Part shown: positions 1 to 6,938 of the stretch, one piece after another
Layout of the letters: every line of letters starts with the position of its first letter
Position numbering within the stretch: position 1 is the first letter of the stretch
Source of the DNA: JALOOE01 sp964423545
GTDB lineage: Bacteria > Chloroflexota > Anaerolineae > CG2-30-64-16
Direction of reading: 5' to 3'
Length of the DNA stretch: 23,223 bases
NCBI GenBank assembly: GCA_964423545.1
Contig: CAYRFV010000052.1
Coordinates: 1 to 23,223 of the forward strand
Translations under genes and position numbers: made by a program
The notes under the pieces: generated by a model
What the model was told of the DNA's origin: nothing
Database searches by the model: none
Seen by the model: the letters and a program-made list of their open reading frames with translations, nothing else

Positions 1-74
1 CGTGTGGCAGTTTGACAGGAAAACTATAACACAGATGGTGCGCAAATGCAATAGGGGAAAACAGCCAAATTGCG

Positions 75-1499
75 CTACATTTCGGCCCCGAGCGCGGCCT
101 CCAAATCACGCAGCGCTCGCGCGGCGAAGGCCGCATGCCGCGCTCGTTTGTCCTTGACCGGGGGTGCAAGGGCCGGCAGCAGCCCAAAGTTGGCCTTCAT
201 CGGTTGGAACGTGTGCGGCTCAGCACGGGTGATGTAATGAAGCAGCCCGCCTATCATCGTCGTCGGCGGCAGGACCAGGGGAGGTTGGCCCAGCGCCAGC
301 CGGGCGGCATTGGCGCCTGCCACCAAGCCGCCGGCGGTCGAACCGACGTAACCTTCCGTGCCGGTGATCTGTCCTGCGAAAAAGAGGGGATCACGATCAT
401 GCCACTGCAGCGTGGGCCTGAGCAGCCTGGGGCTGTTGATGAAGGTATTGCGGTGCATCTGGCCGAAACGCACAAACTCGGCCTGCGCCAGCCCCGGGAT
501 CATCCGCAGCACCCGTTCCTGCTCGGCCCACGTCAGGTTGGTCTGGAATCCCACCAGGTTGTAGAGGGTGCCGGCGGCATTATCCTGGCGCAGCTGCACG
601 ACGGCGAACGGCCGGCGACCCGTGCGCGGATCCCGGAGTCCCATCGGCGTCATCGGCCCGAATGCCAGTGCGTCCGGGCTGCGAGCGGCCAGCACCTCAA
701 CGGGCAGACACGCCTCGAAGTAGCGCTGCGCTGCCCGATCGAGCTCGAATTCCCGCAGCCTGAGCTTCTCGGCCCGATTCACGGCCTCGACAAACGCATA
801 GTATTCCTCGCGTCCCAGCGGGCAGTTGATGTAATCGCCAGCAGGGGCCGGGGCCTCCGCCAGGGAGGAGGGGACGCCGCTGTCGACCGCTTCGCCGTGA
901 CGCGAGGGGGCGGAACGGCTCCACCGGTTGCCGCGCCACGCCACCGCCATGTCGATGCTGTCAACCGTCACGATCGGGGCCATGGCGTCGAAGAAATAGA
1001 GCTGCTCCTGTCCTGCCAACACCCGGATCGCGTCGGCCAGTGGCGGCGAGGTCAGCGGACCGGTCGCTACGACGAGCGGGCGCATGGCGCTTCCGGGTTC
1101 GTATGCAAGAAACGGTGCGAGCGCCGTGGCCTCCTCTCGTCGCACTTCGATGATCGGATGGCTCTCGATCGCCTGGGTGACCGCATCGCTGAATCCCGCG
1201 CGATCGACGGCCAGCGCATCCCCGGCGGGCACCGCCACGGCATCGGCGCAGGCAATAATGAGCGAACCCAGGCGACGCAGCTCAGCCTTCAGCAGGCCCA
1301 AGGCGCGATCGGGCAGGTTGGAGCCGAAGCTGTTCGAGCAGACCAGCTCGGCCATCTGGCCTGTCTGGTGGGCAGGGGTCATCGACCGGGGACGCATCTC
1401 GTACAACACCACGTGGACCCCGCGCTGCGCGGCCTGCCACGCCGCTTCGGCGCCCGCCAACCCTGCCCCGATGACCGTGATCACGGATTCCTGACTCAT
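75..1499 (-). CDS. trmFO: tRNA (uracil-54-C5) methyltransferase TrmFO, folate/FAD-dependent
   Basis: TrmFO makes ribothymidine at position 54 of the tRNA T-loop, using methylenetetrahydrofolate as carbon donor and FADH2 as reductant; it is cytosolic. The 474-residue product begins with the FAD-binding Rossmann motif GAGLAGAEAAW (residues 11-21). It carries the family blocks LVCSNSFGS (Cys54), AVPAGDALAVDR, FGPMTPMGLRDP, RHRN-type QMHRNTFINSP and FFAGQITGTEGY. From family knowledge, the two redox/catalytic cysteines (Cys53 and Cys226 in B. subtilis) correspond here to Cys54 and Cys264 (FEACLP). The protein is about 40 residues longer than B. subtilis TrmFO; part of the excess is an Ala/Pro/Ser-rich insertion at about 193-220, before DYINCP. 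The ATG at 1499 follows a GAGGG-like ribosome site and a good promoter. In Firmicutes this gene sits between topA and xerC (codV); here it lies about 9 kb from them. Confidence 0.96.
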   Translation of the reverse strand: MSQESVITVIGAGLAGAEAAWQAAQRGVHVVLYEMRPRSMTPAHQTGQMAELVCSNSFGSNLPDRALGLLKAELRRLGSLIIACADAVAVPAGDALAVDRAGFSDAVTQAIESHPIIEVRREEATALAPFLAYEPGSAMRPLVVATGPLTSPPLADAIRVLAGQEQLYFFDAMAPIVTVDSIDMAVAWRGNRWSRSAPSRHGEAVDSGVPSSLAEAPAPAGDYINCPLGREEYYAFVEAVNRAEKLRLREFELDRAAQRYFEACLPVEVLAARSPDALAFGPMTPMGLRDPRTGRRPFAVVQLRQDNAAGTLYNLVGFQTNLTWAEQERVLRMIPGLAQAEFVRFGQMHRNTFINSPRLLRPTLQWHDRDPLFFAGQITGTEGYVGSTAGGLVAGANAARLALGQPPLVLPPTTMIGGLLHYITRAEPHTFQPMKANFGLLPALAPPVKDKRARHAAFAARALRDLEAALGAEM

Positions 1500-1528
1500 G
1501 GATGCCCTCGTCGCTGCTTCACGCCGCC

Positions 1529-1557
1529 ATTGTACCGGTGCGGCGAGAGCGAGTCAA
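1529..1557 (-). promoter_or_regulatory. sigma70-type promoter of trmFO
   Basis: On the minus strand, TTGACT (1557-1552) and TACAAT (1534-1529) are separated by exactly 17 bp. Predicted transcription starts near 1522, giving a leader of about 22 nt before the trmFO ATG. The match is 5/6 at each box; no experimental support. Confidence 0.7.
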
Positions 1558-1587
1558 GCAGCGGCGGCGCGGCGGCGCGGCGTTTCC

Positions 1588-1616
1588 TTGCCTCGATCTG
1601 CGTTTTGCGCTATGCT
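1588..1616 (+). promoter_or_regulatory. candidate promoter of the subtilase gene
   Basis: TTGCCT (1588-1593) and TATGCT (1611-1616) have a 17-bp spacer (4/6 match at each box). Transcription would begin near 1623 and read into the AGGAGG ribosome site at 1644-1649. It is divergent from, and does not overlap, the trmFO promoter. Confidence 0.45.
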
Positions 1617-1652
1617 GGGCTTGGCAGGCGGTCGACGCTTGCCAGGAGGCCC

Positions 1653-3500
1653 ATGCCGCTGAAACGCGCCCTTCTCGCCGTCCTCGTTCTGCTGCTCATG
1701 GCGACGAGCGCCAGCCCGGGCTACGGCGCCCCCCGCTATGGCGGCCATAGCCACGGTGGCCGCCTGGGCATGGCCGCTGCACCTTGGCAGTCGAAGGTCG
1801 AGCCGTGGGTGCTCGAGCGGGCCGGCGCTGAACCGGAGGAGTTCCTCGTCTTCCTGGCCGAGCAGGCCGACCTGAGCGCAGCCGCCGGCCAGCCCACCAA
1901 ACGCGCCAAAGGCCGGGCCGTGTACGAGACGTTGACCGCCGTGGCTGCCCGCACGCAGGCGCCTATCCTGGACGACCTCAGGCGCCGCGGCATCCCGCAT
2001 CGCTCGTTCTGGGTGGCAAACATGGTGTGGGTGCGCGGCGACCTCGCTGCCGTCCAGCGATTGGCGATGCGCTCCGAGGTGTCACGCATCTATGCCAACC
2101 CGGTCGTCCGCCTGGCCGAGCAGGCCGCCTCGCCCGCAACGGATGCCGTGGAGCTGCCCGGCGCGGCCGATGCAATCGAGTGGAACATCGCCAAGGTGCG
2201 AGCGCCGGAGGTGTGGTCGGCGGGCTTCACAGGCGAGGGGGTCGTCATCGGCGGTCAGGACACCGGCTACCAATGGGACCATCCGGCCCTGAAGCGTCAG
2301 TATCGGGGTTGGGACGGGACGACGGCCTCCCATGACTACAACTGGCATGACGCGATCCACAGCAACGGCGCCTGTCAGGCCGACTCCCCCTTCCCGTGCG
2401 ACGATCACGGCCACGGCACGCATACGATGGGCACGATGGTGGGCGATGATGGCGCGGGCAACCGGATCGGCACGGCGCCCGGGGCGCGATGGATCGGCTG
2501 TCGCAACATGAATGGCGGGGTCGGCACGCCCGCCACCTATGCCGAGTGCTACCAGTGGTTCATTGCGCCGACGAAGCGCGACGGGAGCGCACCCGATCCG
2601 GCCATGGCCCCCGATGTGATCAACAACTCGTGGGGCTGCCCTCCCAGCGAAGGTTGCACGGAGCCGAATGTCCTACTCGCCGTGGTGCAGGCCGTTCGCG
2701 CTGCGGGCATCATGACGGTGCACTCCGGTGGCAATGGCGGACCGGCCTGCGGCACGGTAAGCGATCCGGCTGCCACCTATGCCGAATCGTTCTCCGTGGG
2801 CGCGACGGACAGCTCCGATGCGATCGCCGCTTTCAGCAGCCGCGGCCCGGTGACCGTCGACGGCAGCGGCCGGCGCAAGCCGGATGTGTCTGCGCCGGGG
2901 GTCTCTGTGCGCTCCAGTCTGCGCGGCTCGACCTATGCCACCATGAGCGGCACCAGCATGGCCGGACCGCACGTGGCCGGGGCGGCGGCGCTGCTGCTGT
3001 CAGCCTACCCATGGCTCGCCGGCGAGGTTGACACGATCGAAAACCTGCTTGAACAGACGGCCACACCGCGGACGACCTCCCAAGCGTGCGGAGGGGACAC
3101 GCCTGCTTCCGTGCCGAACCATGGTTACGGTTGGGGCAGGATCGATGCGCTTGCGGCATACAACACCGCCTGCAGTGCGCCGGGCGCCGTGGGCCATGTC
3201 GCGATCAGCCTGCTCGACGCCAGCACGCTGCAGTTGAGTTGGGACCCATCGCCCGGCGCCACAGCCTACGAGGTCTGGTCGTCCGCCCAAGCGCCGCACT
3301 TCACACCGCCACCGGGTGCGGTGTGCGCATCGAGCCCGCAGTGCGTCGTTGTGACCACGCCGGCGGCCCAGCTCCCCTGGGGCGGTCCAGACAGCGCCGC
3401 CTACCAGGTCGTGCTGTCGAGTCATCGGTGCGGCGCCACGACCACGCTCCCCAGCCATCGGACAGGTAGCTTCCGTTTCGAGCTCGCACCCGGCGAGTAG
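1653..3500 (+). CDS. secreted subtilisin-like serine protease (peptidase S8)
   Basis: A 615-residue exported protease. Residues 1-25 form a signal peptide (K-R, a Leu/Val core, then small residues). Residues about 60-157 look like an I9-type inhibitory propeptide. The S8 catalytic domain spans about 175-490 with Asp203 (GQDTGY), His254 (HGHGTHT), the oxyanion Asn361 (SGGNGG) and Ser435 (SGTSMAGPHVAG). The last roughly 110 residues read as a fibronectin-III-like beta domain (LQLSWDPSPGATAYEVW). Cysteine pairs, for example 241/249 and 329/335, suggest disulfides outside the cell. I chose the ATG at 1653 because it follows AGGAGG at 1644-1649 and starts a clean signal peptide; the same frame is open far upstream, but that part is antisense to trmFO. 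A role in extracellular protein degradation is inferred; the substrate cannot be read from the sequence. Confidence 0.93.
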   Translation: MPLKRALLAVLVLLLMATSASPGYGAPRYGGHSHGGRLGMAAAPWQSKVEPWVLERAGAEPEEFLVFLAEQADLSAAAGQPTKRAKGRAVYETLTAVAARTQAPILDDLRRRGIPHRSFWVANMVWVRGDLAAVQRLAMRSEVSRIYANPVVRLAEQAASPATDAVELPGAADAIEWNIAKVRAPEVWSAGFTGEGVVIGGQDTGYQWDHPALKRQYRGWDGTTASHDYNWHDAIHSNGACQADSPFPCDDHGHGTHTMGTMVGDDGAGNRIGTAPGARWIGCRNMNGGVGTPATYAECYQWFIAPTKRDGSAPDPAMAPDVINNSWGCPPSEGCTEPNVLLAVVQAVRAAGIMTVHSGGNGGPACGTVSDPAATYAESFSVGATDSSDAIAAFSSRGPVTVDGSGRRKPDVSAPGVSVRSSLRGSTYATMSGTSMAGPHVAGAAALLLSAYPWLAGEVDTIENLLEQTATPRTTSQACGGDTPASVPNHGYGWGRIDALAAYNTACSAPGAVGHVAISLLDASTLQLSWDPSPGATAYEVWSSAQAPHFTPPPGAVCASSPQCVVVTTPAAQLPWGGPDSAAYQVVLSSHRCGATTTLPSHRTGSFRFELAPGE

Positions 3501-3586
3501 CGCAGCCCGCGCAGCCGACAGGTCGCAGCGCGTACGAAGCGGCAGACGGAGGCAGGGGGACCAGCAGGGTGATCGCGAAGAGCGAC

Positions 3587-3602
3587 CGCCGGCGCGCCGG
3601 CG
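3587..3602. repeat. 16-bp perfect palindrome upstream of promoter
   Basis: CGCCGGCG is followed immediately by its inverse complement CGCCGGCG, giving a gap-free 16-bp palindrome. It ends 8 bp before the -35 box at 3611. Such placement fits an operator or activator site, but GC-only palindromes also arise by chance in GC-rich DNA. Confidence 0.4.
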
Positions 3603-3610
3603 CAGCTGTA

Positions 3611-3639
3611 TTGACACCCGGAGAGTCGAGGTGTACACT
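3611..3639 (+). promoter_or_regulatory. strong sigma70-type promoter before small unknown gene
   Basis: TTGACA (3611-3616, perfect) and TACACT (3634-3639) are spaced by 17 bp. Transcription would start near 3646, giving a leader of about 80 nt to the ATG at 3726. The assembly gap lies inside this leader, so the link between promoter and gene depends on the join being correct. Confidence 0.7.
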
Positions 3640-3685
3640 GCTGGCTGATAGTCAATGAGCCAGCGAGGCAACAGAATCCTGGAGT

Positions 3686-3695
3686 NNNNNNNNNN
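3686..3695. other. assembly gap (10 N)
   Basis: Ten consecutive N mark a scaffold or read join of unknown true length. The 12 bases on each side are almost the same: GAATCCTGGAGT (3674-3685) and GAATTTTGGAGT (3696-3707). Confidence 0.99.
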
Positions 3696-3725
3696 GAATT
3701 TTGGAGTCGAAGAGCGACTGGAGAC

Positions 3726-4148
3726 ATGACACCACCCACTTCTGCGCCGGCGGATCGCACGCGGTCGGGCGCCTGTGCGACGGGGCCCGAGGTGGAAGCC
3801 GATCTGCTGGACGGCGACCTGCTTCACATGAGGCCCGGTGAGAGGCTTTGGAAGCTGTACTGCTTCTGGTCCGCGTCGGGCCGCAGCACGCAGCTGCGGC
3901 ATCGTATCTACACGAAGCTCAAGACCGATGGCCGGCTGGCGTTGGTCACGTTCGCGGTGCACACGCCTGCGCCTGGACAGACGGTGCGCTCCAACATCGT
4001 ACGCGTGCCCGATCTCCCCACGCAGGCGCTGGATCGCATCATCGCCGCGATCATCGCGCAGACGCACACGGCTCCGCAGGAGCTCGATGAGCTGGATCTG
4101 AGCGAGATCGGCGCGCTGGAACAGCAGCTTCGCCGGATCGCGGGCTGA
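3726..4148 (+). CDS. hypothetical protein, 140 aa
   Basis: I do not recognise this protein. It has no signal peptide, no membrane segment and no cysteine-pair motif. The first roughly 34 residues are Pro/Ala/Gly-rich and probably disordered. The rest (from about residue 36, RPGERLWKLYCFW) alternates hydrophobic and polar residues in a way that suggests an alpha/beta fold, followed by a helix (QALDRIIAAIIAQ) and an acidic C-terminal helix (ELDELDLSEIGALEQQLRRI). GGAG lies close (2 nt) before the ATG at 3726; an alternative ATG is at 3828. Codon use is strongly GC3-biased like the neighbours, which supports real coding. It lies between the secreted protease and dgt on the same strand, just right of the assembly gap, and may have its own promoter at 3611. 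Confidence 0.7.
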   Translation: MTPPTSAPADRTRSGACATGPEVEADLLDGDLLHMRPGERLWKLYCFWSASGRSTQLRHRIYTKLKTDGRLALVTFAVHTPAPGQTVRSNIVRVPDLPTQALDRIIAAIIAQTHTAPQELDELDLSEIGALEQQLRRIAG

Positions 4149-4351
4149 CACCGGCGGCCGGCGCCACCGATGCGGGCCGGAACGGGGCTGTCCCCGGGCT
4201 TCGTCTTTGCTCCCCAGATGGCGCGTCCCGAACGCGTGCCGAAAGGCGGCATGGCGGGCGTTGATGGCCACGCCTCGCGGGCGTTAGCGATCGCACCGAG
4301 CCGCCCTGCAGCCACGGCGATAGTTGCACTGGCAGGATGCCGGAGGGAGGC

Positions 4352-5512
4352 ATGTTCCTAACCCGAAATGAGATCGAGGCGCGCGAGCGAGCGACCCTGG
4401 CGCCCTATGCCATGGTCAGCGGGGAGACCCGAGGTCGAGCGCATGCCGAAGAGGAGCACGCCTACCGCACCGCTTTTCAACGAGATCGCGACCGCGTGAT
4501 CCATACCACTGCCTTCCGGCGTCTCGAATACAAAACGCAGGTTTTCGTCTATCACGAGGGGGATCACTATCGGAACCGGCTCACCCACACGGTGGAGGTT
4601 GCCCAGATCGGCCGCTCGCTGGCGCGTGCCCTCGGCGCCAACGAAGACCTGACCGAGGCGATCTGCCTGGCACACGACCTGGGGCACCCGGCCTTCGGCC
4701 ATATCGGCGAGACCACGCTGAATCGGCTGATGCAGGAACATGGTGGATTCGATCATCAGCGCCAGACGATGCGGATCGTGTCGCTCCTGGAGGACCGCTA
4801 CCCTGAGTTCCCGGGCCTCAATCTCACGTACGAGGTGCGTGAGGGTCTGGTCAAGCACGACACAGACTACGATGTGACCGATGCCACCGGCTATCAGCCC
4901 CATCTTGCGGGCACGCTCGAATGCCAACTCGCCAACCTGGCCGATGAGATCGCCTACAATACCTCCGACCTGGAAGACGGACTGCGCAGCGGCCTGCTTG
5001 ATCCGCTGGAGGTGCGCGAGTTGGCAGTCTGGGACAGTGTGATGGCGGCGCTCGGCGAACGAGTCGACTGCCGCCTGGATGATCTGCTCCGCACGCGCGC
5101 GGTGCGCCGGCTGATCGGTATCGAAATCACTGATGCGATCACGGCGACTGCAGCGCGACTGGCCGAGCTCAACCTGGCGAGCGTCGAAGCGGTTCGGAAA
5201 GTGGGGAGCAATGTCGCCGGTTTCTCGCCCGAGCTGCTGGAGATGAATCGGCAGCTCAAGCAGTTCCTGCTCCGGAGCTTCTATCGCCATCCGCGCGTCA
5301 TGCGCATGGCGGGAAAGGCACAGCGGCTCCTCTCTGAGCTATTTCGCGCGTACCTGGAGGAGCCGCTGCAGTTGCCGTATGAGATTCAGGCCCGCATCAA
5401 CAGTCGTTCCGACCCGCCCGAACGGGTCATCTGCGACTACCTGGCAGGAATGACGGATCGGTACGCCATTTCCGAGCACAAGAAGCTGTTCGATCCCGAG
5501 GCGCGGGTGTAG
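4352..5512 (+). CDS. dgt: deoxyguanosinetriphosphate triphosphohydrolase-like HD hydrolase
   Basis: This HD-superfamily enzyme is of the dNTP triphosphohydrolase type, which splits dNTPs into deoxynucleoside and triphosphate and helps set dNTP pools. The 386 residues include the N-terminal signature FQRDRDRVIHTTAFRRLEYK, then the metal-binding HD set: His79 (RLTHTVEV), His108-Asp109 (CLAHDLGHPAFGH) and Asp198 (LADEIAYNTSD). Its length and the Y-N-T-S-D-L-E-D-G block fit the Dgt type-2 subfamily (dGTPase-like proteins) better than E. coli Dgt. I chose the ATG at 4352 because GGAGGGAGG (4342-4350) sits directly upstream; an in-frame ATG at 4337 is the alternative. The preceding 203 bases (4149-4351) contain no gene and no promoter I can defend. 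The gene converges with the membrane-protein gene ending at 5571. Confidence 0.95.
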   Translation: MFLTRNEIEARERATLAPYAMVSGETRGRAHAEEEHAYRTAFQRDRDRVIHTTAFRRLEYKTQVFVYHEGDHYRNRLTHTVEVAQIGRSLARALGANEDLTEAICLAHDLGHPAFGHIGETTLNRLMQEHGGFDHQRQTMRIVSLLEDRYPEFPGLNLTYEVREGLVKHDTDYDVTDATGYQPHLAGTLECQLANLADEIAYNTSDLEDGLRSGLLDPLEVRELAVWDSVMAALGERVDCRLDDLLRTRAVRRLIGIEITDAITATAARLAELNLASVEAVRKVGSNVAGFSPELLEMNRQLKQFLLRSFYRHPRVMRMAGKAQRLLSELFRAYLEEPLQLPYEIQARINSRSDPPERVICDYLAGMTDRYAISEHKKLFDPEARV

Positions 5513-5527
5513 CTTGCCGCGGGGATC

Positions 5528-5557
5528 CGCTGGCCGACATCCGACCGCCAGCCAGCG
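5528..5557. terminator. possible hairpin between convergent genes
   Basis: CGCTGGC (5528-5534) and GCCAGCG (5551-5557) form a perfect 7-bp stem with a 16-nt loop, in the 58-bp space between the convergent dgt gene and the membrane-protein gene. There is no T tract on either side, so this is at best a weak or Rho-assisted terminator. Confidence 0.25.
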
Positions 5558-5570
5558 ACACGCCGCCGGG

Positions 5571-6842
5571 TCAGCTCTTCCGGTACACCACGATTCGCAG
5601 CTGCAAGTCGGAGAAAACCGTGTTTGCCGGCTCCATGCTCACGTATTCCAGTCTATCCACGAAACCACGCAGCACCAGCTTGTAGCTGTTCAGCTCGAAC
5701 TCGGCGCCCGGCCGGATCGGCAACGCCTCGTGCTCCCCCTTGAGCTGGTTGCGTATTGCGGTATCGCGATACGCGCCTTCGCTCATCAACACCTTGACTT
5801 TGGTGTCCTGGTCATTCGTGTCCCAGAGCCAAATCTGCAGGGCAGCCGCCTGATCGCGGCCCCGGCCCACCGGGTCATTAAGCTCGAGCCCACACTGTCC
5901 CAGGTAGCCGCCGGCGCTGTCAATGATGTCGAACGGCTCATCGTAGTCCGGCTCCCCCATGATGTAGTGAGGCCGAAACTCGCCCACCTTAGCGGCAGCG
6001 GCCAGGGCCCCTGCCCCCGTGGCGGCGGTGGTCTTCGGAGGAGGCGCCGCACCTGTCGTCGTCGGCCGAACCGGGGCGCTGGCCTCCGCAGAGCGCGGCG
6101 CTGCGGAGGATTCAGACTCTGCGGTTGCGGCCGCCTTTTCCTGAGGTTCGAGAGCATCGCCCTGCGAGATCACAGGCGGGTAGTTGCTGGTCCACTGCTC
6201 TTCCTCAGGGCCGACGTCAGAAAGCGACGGCTGCAGCGGCGGAGGCACGCGGGCGGGCCGGGCCGAGGCATCGATCATCGGCCCAGACGGCGCCGCATGC
6301 GCGGCGCGCCAGCGCCGCCAGAGGTAGATCACCACCGCCACGGCGGCGCTGAGCAGCACCAGCCACAACAGGAGCATGCCAACCGTTCGCAGCGTCGCAA
6401 CAGCATCGGCCCCGGTCGTCGAGGAGGGCGTCGCGCCCGGTCGAGGGGTGGCGACCGGGCCCGCGCCCGGCGCCTGGCCGCCCGGTCCCGCCGTCTTGGT
6501 CGCGCCCACCAACTCAGAGAGCGCCAGCACCTGGACGGCTTGCTGCGGGTTCGATGCGACGCGAGCCTGCAAGTTGGACAGATCCTGCGAGAGCGCTTGA
6601 GGCGACCAACTCGAAAGGCGGCTCCTGGCAACCTCGGCGTTCCGGGTGGCGGCGTACGATTCCGCAACCATCAGGAGGTATTCGTCGCGCTCGGCGGCCC
6701 GCAGATCCGGAGGCAGTGCATTCGTCCACTGGACCGGCCAGAGTCCCCAACCGATCACCCACCAACCGATCAGGAGCCCGATCAGGAACCCGATCAAGGG
6801 GAGAACCCACCACGGTCGACTCTTTTGGACGTTGCTCGACAT
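5571..6842 (-). CDS. two-helix membrane protein with LCP-neighbour N-terminal module
   Basis: Function unknown. The 423-residue protein begins with a membrane helix (about 11-34) and the block WPVQWTNALPPDL...YLLMVAESY (35-63), which closely matches the N-terminus of the LCP protein encoded just upstream. A second helix lies at about 152-175 and is followed by basic RRWR, so the N- and C-terminal tails are predicted on one side and the loop between on the other. Residues about 180-288 are a Pro/Ala/Ser/Thr-rich linker. Residues about 289-423 form a compact domain (FRPHYIMGEPDYDEPFDI, QIWLWDTND, ELNSYKLVLRGFVDRLEY, QLRIVVY) rich in predicted beta strands, with no family I can name. The start ATG follows GGAGG (6852-6848). 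The 96-bp gap from the LCP gene suggests one transcript and a joint envelope role. Confidence 0.85.
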   Translation of the reverse strand: MSSNVQKSRPWWVLPLIGFLIGLLIGWWVIGWGLWPVQWTNALPPDLRAAERDEYLLMVAESYAATRNAEVARSRLSSWSPQALSQDLSNLQARVASNPQQAVQVLALSELVGATKTAGPGGQAPGAGPVATPRPGATPSSTTGADAVATLRTVGMLLLWLVLLSAAVAVVIYLWRRWRAAHAAPSGPMIDASARPARVPPPLQPSLSDVGPEEEQWTSNYPPVISQGDALEPQEKAAATAESESSAAPRSAEASAPVRPTTTGAAPPPKTTAATGAGALAAAAKVGEFRPHYIMGEPDYDEPFDIIDSAGGYLGQCGLELNDPVGRGRDQAAALQIWLWDTNDQDTKVKVLMSEGAYRDTAIRNQLKGEHEALPIRPGAEFELNSYKLVLRGFVDRLEYVSMEPANTVFSDLQLRIVVYRKS

Positions 6843-6938
6843 CTCACCCTCCTCGTATGATCAGGAGAGCGCCCGAACCTCAGCGCTCCAGGCTTCATGG
6901 CAGGCGCGGTGCGTCCGCTCCGAGCGAGTCCTGCCCCG

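Larger units (their letters stand above)
3501..3725. other. intergenic region with palindrome, promoter and assembly gap
   Basis: No gene is visible in these 225 bases. They hold a 16-nt palindrome (3587-3602), a near-consensus promoter (3611-3639) and a run of 10 Ns (3686-3695). I saw no terminator hairpin with a T tract behind the protease gene. Confidence 0.6.

Noticed and set aside
12..30. TTGACA and TATAAC at the left edge, looking like a plus-strand promoter
   Set aside because: Only 7 bp lie between the boxes, far from the 16-18 bp needed, and no plus-strand gene follows.
135..1652. Long open plus-strand stretch in frame with the subtilase gene
   Set aside because: It is antisense to trmFO, which has full family motifs; the subtilase has its own AGGAGG site and signal peptide at 1653.
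4149..4351. Promoter before dgt
   Set aside because: Candidates such as TTGATG-17-TTAGCG (4261) or GATAGT (4319) have poor partner boxes; none is defensible.
5514..6860. Long plus-strand open frame opposite the two-helix membrane protein
   Set aside because: Arg/His-rich shadow typical of the antisense strand of GC-rich genes; no ribosome site or domain, and the minus-strand frame has clear membrane helices and a paralogous module.
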